Assembly: GCA_903865435.1 (NCBI GenBank)
Contig: CAIPJS010000023.1
Location: forward strand, 1 to 64,000
Source: an uncultured Bacteroidota bacterium
GTDB lineage: Bacteria > Bacteroidota > Bacteroidia > Chitinophagales > Chitinophagaceae
Direction: 5' to 3'
DNA: 64,000 nucleotides
Each line of letters begins with the position of its first letter. The stretch's first letter is position 1. Both the position numbers and the translations under genes were made by a program. Shown here in pieces: positions 60,996-64,000 of this stretch. The notes beneath the pieces are model-generated. The model saw nothing but the letters and a program-made list of their open reading frames with translations. It did no database searches and was not told the origin of the DNA.

Positions 60996-61559
60996 TTATT
61001 TGTTATTACCCCAACGATAACTATTTGCTTTTAATCCTGCTAAATCAAGTATGCGGTGCACTATAGTATAAGCTAGTTCTTCAATGGTTTGAGGCTTGCT
61101 ATAAAAACTTGGAGTGGCCGGACAAACTATACCACCTGCTAAAGTGATTGTTTCCATGTTTTTAATATGAATTAAGTTATAAGGTGTTTCACGCGCCACT
61201 AGTATGAGCTTTCTTCTTTCTTTTAAAATTACATCGGCAGCCCTAGTGACTAAATCATCACTCATACCACTTGCAATACGGCCCAAAGTACCCATACTGC
61301 AAGGAACAATAATCATAGTATTATATTGAGCCGAGCCTGAAGCGAAGGGGGCGTTAAAATCGTTTTTTTGGTAAAAATGAAAGGGGTATTTAGTATAGTC
61401 TTGATTGCCTAATTCTGTCTCCCATACTATTTTTGCATTATCACTCATAACAATGCCTACCGACTCAATTTGGTCCTGCATTTGACTTAAACTATCCAAT
61501 AAGCATTTTGCGTAAATAGCGCCACTGGCGCCTGTAATAGCTACTACAATTTTATTCAT
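60996..61559 (-). CDS. ubiX: Flavin prenyltransferase UbiX
   Basis: UbiX attaches dimethylallyl to FMN, making the prenyl-FMN cofactor that UbiD-type decarboxylases need. The 187-residue protein has VVAITGASGAIYAKCLLDSL at the N-terminus (FMN binding), PCSMGTLGRIASGMSDDLVTRAADVILKERRKLILVARETP (prenyl and FMN site) and METITLAGGIVCPATPSFY. A UbiD partner is not in the window. With the UbiA-type gene at 2.5 kb this fits menaquinone synthesis. Confidence 0.95.
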   Translation of the reverse strand: MNKIVVAITGASGAIYAKCLLDSLSQMQDQIESVGIVMSDNAKIVWETELGNQDYTKYPFHFYQKNDFNAPFASGSAQYNTMIIVPCSMGTLGRIASGMSDDLVTRAADVILKERRKLILVARETPYNLIHIKNMETITLAGGIVCPATPSFYSKPQTIEELAYTIVHRILDLAGLKANSYRWGNNK

Positions 61560-61569
61560 ATACTATTAA

Positions 61570-61577
61570 CAAAAATA
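61570..61577 (-). promoter_or_regulatory. -7 promoter box of ubiX (TATTTTTG)
   Basis: Exact TAnnTTTG on minus, 11 bp before the ubiX ATG; the leader would be about 7 nt. Confidence 0.5.
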
Positions 61578-61668
61578 GGCACTAATTGTTGAATTATAAA
61601 CTGCCTATGTATTTAGGGTCTAAATCTTGCTTAAGATGGATATTTATAATTAATTTACAGCAACGAAA

Positions 61669-62508
61669 ATGAAGGCCAATATGCGAAGTCAAGAGCAGGA
61701 TTTATTTACACTGAAAAATAAAGTTATTGTAGTGACTGGTGCCACCGGGGTATTAGGAGGCAGTTTTGTAGAGGCTATCTCTAAGCATGGGGCCACAGTT
61801 ATTTTAATTGGTCAAAACGAGGTAGTAGGTGAACAGCGTGCTGCATTTATTAGAAGCCAAGGAGGAGAAGCCCTATTTTTAAAAGCCAATGTATTAGTGG
61901 AAGCGGAACTAGAAGCCGCCAAGAATAAAGCAGTTGAAAAATATGGTTTCCTACATGGGCTCGTAAATGGTGCAGGAGGTAATTTACCTGAAGGGGTATT
62001 GTCACCAGACCAAGATGTTTTTACAATGAATATGGAGGGGATGAAAAAAACAATGGACTTAAATGTTTGGGGAACTTTATTACCGGTGCAAGTTTTTGGT
62101 CCTGCCATTGCAAAATCGGGTGCAGGAAGTATTGTCAATATTTCTTCTGTGAATGCTAAAAGAACTGTTACCCGTGGACTAGGTTATAGCATGGGAAAAG
62201 CAGCTATTGATTTATATACAAAATGGTTTGCAGTTGAAATGGCCAATAGATATGGCGATACTGTAAGAATTAATTCCATCATGCCTGGTTTTTTTCTTAC
62301 TAAACAGAATAAAAGTTTATTAACTAAAGAAGATGGAAGCTTAACGGATAGAGGAAATTTAATTATTAAAAACACTCCTTTTAAAAGATTTGGAAGTCCA
62401 GATGAATTAACGGGAGCTTTAATATGGTTATTAAGCGACGCTTCGAAATTTGTAACAGGTATGGATATTGGTGTTGATGGAGGTTTTACCATTAACACTG
62501 GTGTCTAA
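61669..62508 (+). CDS. SDR-family D-mannonate oxidoreductase (fructuronate reductase-like)
   Basis: The 279-residue short-chain dehydrogenase has the cofactor loop VTGATGVLGGSF, NGAGG for the adenine pocket, a Ser in NISSV and the catalytic YSMGK (Tyr and Lys), and ends in VDGGFTINTGV. Directly downstream is mannonate dehydratase, and SDR-type mannonate oxidoreductases replace the classical UxuB in many Bacteroidota. The role is therefore reduction of fructuronate to mannonate, mainly inferred from context. Of the two near Mets, 61669 is given; 61681 is possible. Confidence 0.88.
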   Translation: MKANMRSQEQDLFTLKNKVIVVTGATGVLGGSFVEAISKHGATVILIGQNEVVGEQRAAFIRSQGGEALFLKANVLVEAELEAAKNKAVEKYGFLHGLVNGAGGNLPEGVLSPDQDVFTMNMEGMKKTMDLNVWGTLLPVQVFGPAIAKSGAGSIVNISSVNAKRTVTRGLGYSMGKAAIDLYTKWFAVEMANRYGDTVRINSIMPGFFLTKQNKSLLTKEDGSLTDRGNLIIKNTPFKRFGSPDELTGALIWLLSDASKFVTGMDIGVDGGFTINTGV

Positions 62509-62534
62509 TTAAATTATAAAAAGGGTTGCCCTAA

Positions 62535-63743
62535 ATGCTCATGAATCAATTTCCTTCTTATGCGAATATTGAATACAGCATGGAACATACCATGCGTTGG
62601 TTTGGTCCATCTGACCCTGTTTCATTAGCCAATATTAGGCAAGCAGGTTGCACAGGAGTGGTTACAGCCCTGCATCATATTCCCAATGGAGCAATTTGGA
62701 CAGTAGATGAAATTAATACTAGAAAAAAATTAATTGAAGCCAGCGGATTAAATTGGTCGGTGGTGGAGAGTGTGCCTGTACATGAATTTATTAAAACACA
62801 GAAGGGAGATTTTAAAAAATATATAGAAAACTATAAAACAAGCCTTCGAAATTTAAGCACTGCTGGTATTAAAGTAGTGACCTATAATTTTATGCCTGTT
62901 GTAGATTGGACTAGAACAAATTTAGCCTTTCAAATGCCAGATGGTTCTTTGGCTTTGCGATTTGAAAAATTAGCACTGATAGCTTTTGATGTATTTATAT
63001 TAAAAAGAGCCGGTGCTGAAGCTAATTATACAAAGGAAGAAATGGCTGCTGCTCAAATTCGATTTACTGAAATGTCTACGGCTGAGAAAAATCAATTACA
63101 AGCCAATATTATTAAAGGACTTCCAGGGAGTGAAGAAAGTTTTTCTTTAGAACAATTTGCTGAAGCTTTAAAAACATATGAGGGTATTGGAGAAAAGGAA
63201 TTAAGAAAACATTTAATTTATTTTTTGGAACAAATAGTGCCAGTGGCAGATGAATGCGGTGTTCAATTAGCTATACACCCCGATGACCCACCTTATTCTA
63301 TATTGGGACTGCCCAGGGTAGTAAGTACTGCTGCAGACATTCAAGCTTTAATAGAGGCAGTACCTTCATTGAATAATGGACTTTGTTTTTGTACGGGTTC
63401 TTTTGGTGTTAGGCCCGATAATAATTTACCTGCCATGATTCAAGCATTTGGTAGTAGAATACATTTTCTTCATTTAAGAAATACAAGAAGAAATGAAAAA
63501 GGAGATTTTTTTGAAGACAATCATTTAGAAGGAGATGTAGATATGGTGGCAGTGATTAAGGAAATTGTTTTATTAATGCAGCAAAGAAAAAAAAAGCTAC
63601 CTATGCGTCCCGATCATGGGCATCAGATGTTGGATGATTTAAATAAAAATACAAATCCTGGTTATTCAGCTATTGGGCGTTTGCGTGGTTTGGCTGAATT
63701 AAGAGGGGTGGAGTTGGGTGTTGCTAGAAGCTTAATAGTTTAA
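62535..63743 (+). CDS. uxuA: Mannonate dehydratase
   Basis: UxuA removes water from D-mannonate, giving 2-keto-3-deoxygluconate in hexuronate catabolism. The 402-residue TIM-barrel protein shows [48 protein letters not shown], the metal-binding [24 protein letters not shown] and FLHLRNT, and the C-terminal MRPDHGHQM with His ligands. All key parts are present. The start may be 62535 or the second Met at 62541. Confidence 0.97.
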   Translation: MLMNQFPSYANIEYSMEHTMRWFGPSDPVSLANIRQAGCTGVVTALHHIPNGAIWTVDEINTRKKLIEASGLNWSVVESVPVHEFIKTQKGDFKKYIENYKTSLRNLSTAGIKVVTYNFMPVVDWTRTNLAFQMPDGSLALRFEKLALIAFDVFILKRAGAEANYTKEEMAAAQIRFTEMSTAEKNQLQANIIKGLPGSEESFSLEQFAEALKTYEGIGEKELRKHLIYFLEQIVPVADECGVQLAIHPDDPPYSILGLPRVVSTAADIQALIEAVPSLNNGLCFCTGSFGVRPDNNLPAMIQAFGSRIHFLHLRNTRRNEKGDFFEDNHLEGDVDMVAVIKEIVLLMQQRKKKLPMRPDHGHQMLDDLNKNTNPGYSAIGRLRGLAELRGVELGVARSLIV

Positions 63744-63755
63744 TGAAGCTTCTAG
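63724..63755 (+). repeat. Perfect 10-bp inverted repeat across the uxuA stop codon
   Basis: CTAGAAGCTT (63724-63733) and AAGCTTCTAG (63746-63755) flank a 12-nt loop that includes the TAA stop. No T run follows, so it is not a normal terminator; an RNA-stability or processing element is possible. Confidence 0.6.
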
Positions 63756-63763
63756 TAAAATAA

Positions 63764-63788
63764 AGTAAAGTATAGTATAGTATAGTAA
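63764..63788 (+). repeat. Pentanucleotide repeat (AGTAA/AGTAT, five units)
   Basis: Units run AGTAA, AGTAT, AGTAT, AGTAT, AGTAA in the 91-bp uxuA-uxaC gap. It is a simple-sequence tract that could change length by slippage. Confidence 0.7.
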
Positions 63789-63834
63789 ATGAATTAATAA
63801 TTGTTTAAAGTGTAAATAGATAAACGAGTATACA

Positions 63835-64000
63835 ATGAAAAAAGGAACAACTGCAACCATATTTAATGATACATTTTTATTGGGAACTAAATTAGCCAAT
63901 ACATTATATCATAGTTATGCAGCAGGCCTTCCTATCATTGATTACCATAATCATTTATCGCCTAAGGCTATTGCCAAAAATTCATCCTACGATACCTTAA
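63835..64000 (+). CDS. uxaC: Glucuronate isomerase, N-terminal 55 residues (cut by window edge)
   Basis: UxaC isomerises glucuronate to fructuronate (and galacturonate to tagaturonate). The visible part contains NDTFLLGTKLANTLYH and the metal-binding PIIDYHNHLSP, typical of the UxaC N-terminus. With uxuA and the SDR gene it forms the three steps from glucuronate to 2-keto-3-deoxygluconate. The rest is outside the window. Confidence 0.92.
   Translation, partial: MKKGTTATIFNDTFLLGTKLANTLYHSYAAGLPIIDYHNHLSPKAIAKNSSYDTL

Noticed and set aside
1-64000. CRISPR arrays, insertion sequences, tRNA or rRNA genes
   Set aside because: No regularly spaced repeats, transposase motifs, tRNA cloverleaf or rRNA signatures were seen; tmRNA is the only RNA gene.

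Overview
The window looks like a stretch of core chromosome from a Bacteroidota bacterium, most likely a member of the Chitinophagaceae (the family is an inference). The DNA is AT-rich. Start codons are preceded by A-rich leaders instead of Shine-Dalgarno boxes. About twenty genes carry the Bacteroidota -7 promoter box TAnnTTTG. The tmRNA tag reads GEANFAMAA, and the protein set (TamB, LmbE-like and M14 secreted hydrolases, DUF1080, GH3, a YdeI/OmdA fusion) fits that phylum. I see no prophage, transposon, CRISPR array or tRNA gene.

Layout. 1-10 kb: mutS (cut by the left edge, minus strand), then trmH, a UbiA-type prenyltransferase, ruvX, def and a secreted unknown protein on plus; a minus block of ybdK, phoH and rpe; a secreted beta-propeller protein and a small membrane protein. 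10-14 kb: the alpha ribosomal operon infA-rpmJ-rpsM-rpsK-rpsD-rpoA-rplQ with its own promoter. 14-17 kb: carA, aroQ and a GT39/83-like membrane glycosyltransferase. 17-24 kb (minus): giant tamB and ggt. 24-29 kb: a secreted M14 peptidase followed by a secreted LmbE-like deacetylase. 29-34 kb: an APC permease diverging from a GH13 enzyme, a PolX/PHP protein, a Lys/Ala/Pro-repeat histone-H1-like protein, rpmA and rplU. 34-39 kb: GH3, dxr, rseP and ssrA (tmRNA). 39-47 kb: DUF1080, nitroreductase, serine hydrolase, two small envelope proteins, pyrF, a dicarboxylate symporter, a glutaryl-CoA dehydrogenase-like enzyme, aroK and DUF423. 47-61 kb: ftsK, lolA, rpsO, pnp, prmA, plsY, a two-domain unknown, dnaG, a STAS-like protein, clpC and ubiX. 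61.7-64 kb: a hexuronate cluster (SDR mannonate oxidoreductase, uxuA, start of uxaC), cut by the right edge.

Most genes are housekeeping and the gene order is compact, with several overlaps. The less expected signals are in the non-coding DNA: structured leaders before rplQ, rpsD and rpsO; four promoters whose -7 box lies only 3-5 nt from the start codon, implying leaderless mRNAs; a 20-21 bp tandem repeat between trmH and ubiA; and a perfect inverted repeat plus a pentanucleotide repeat between uxuA and uxaC. Among proteins, the most notable are the PolX homologue with a degenerate polymerase centre but intact PHP nuclease, the STAS protein lacking the phospho-acceptor serine, and several unannotated small proteins. 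I did not find a clearly new multi-gene system.
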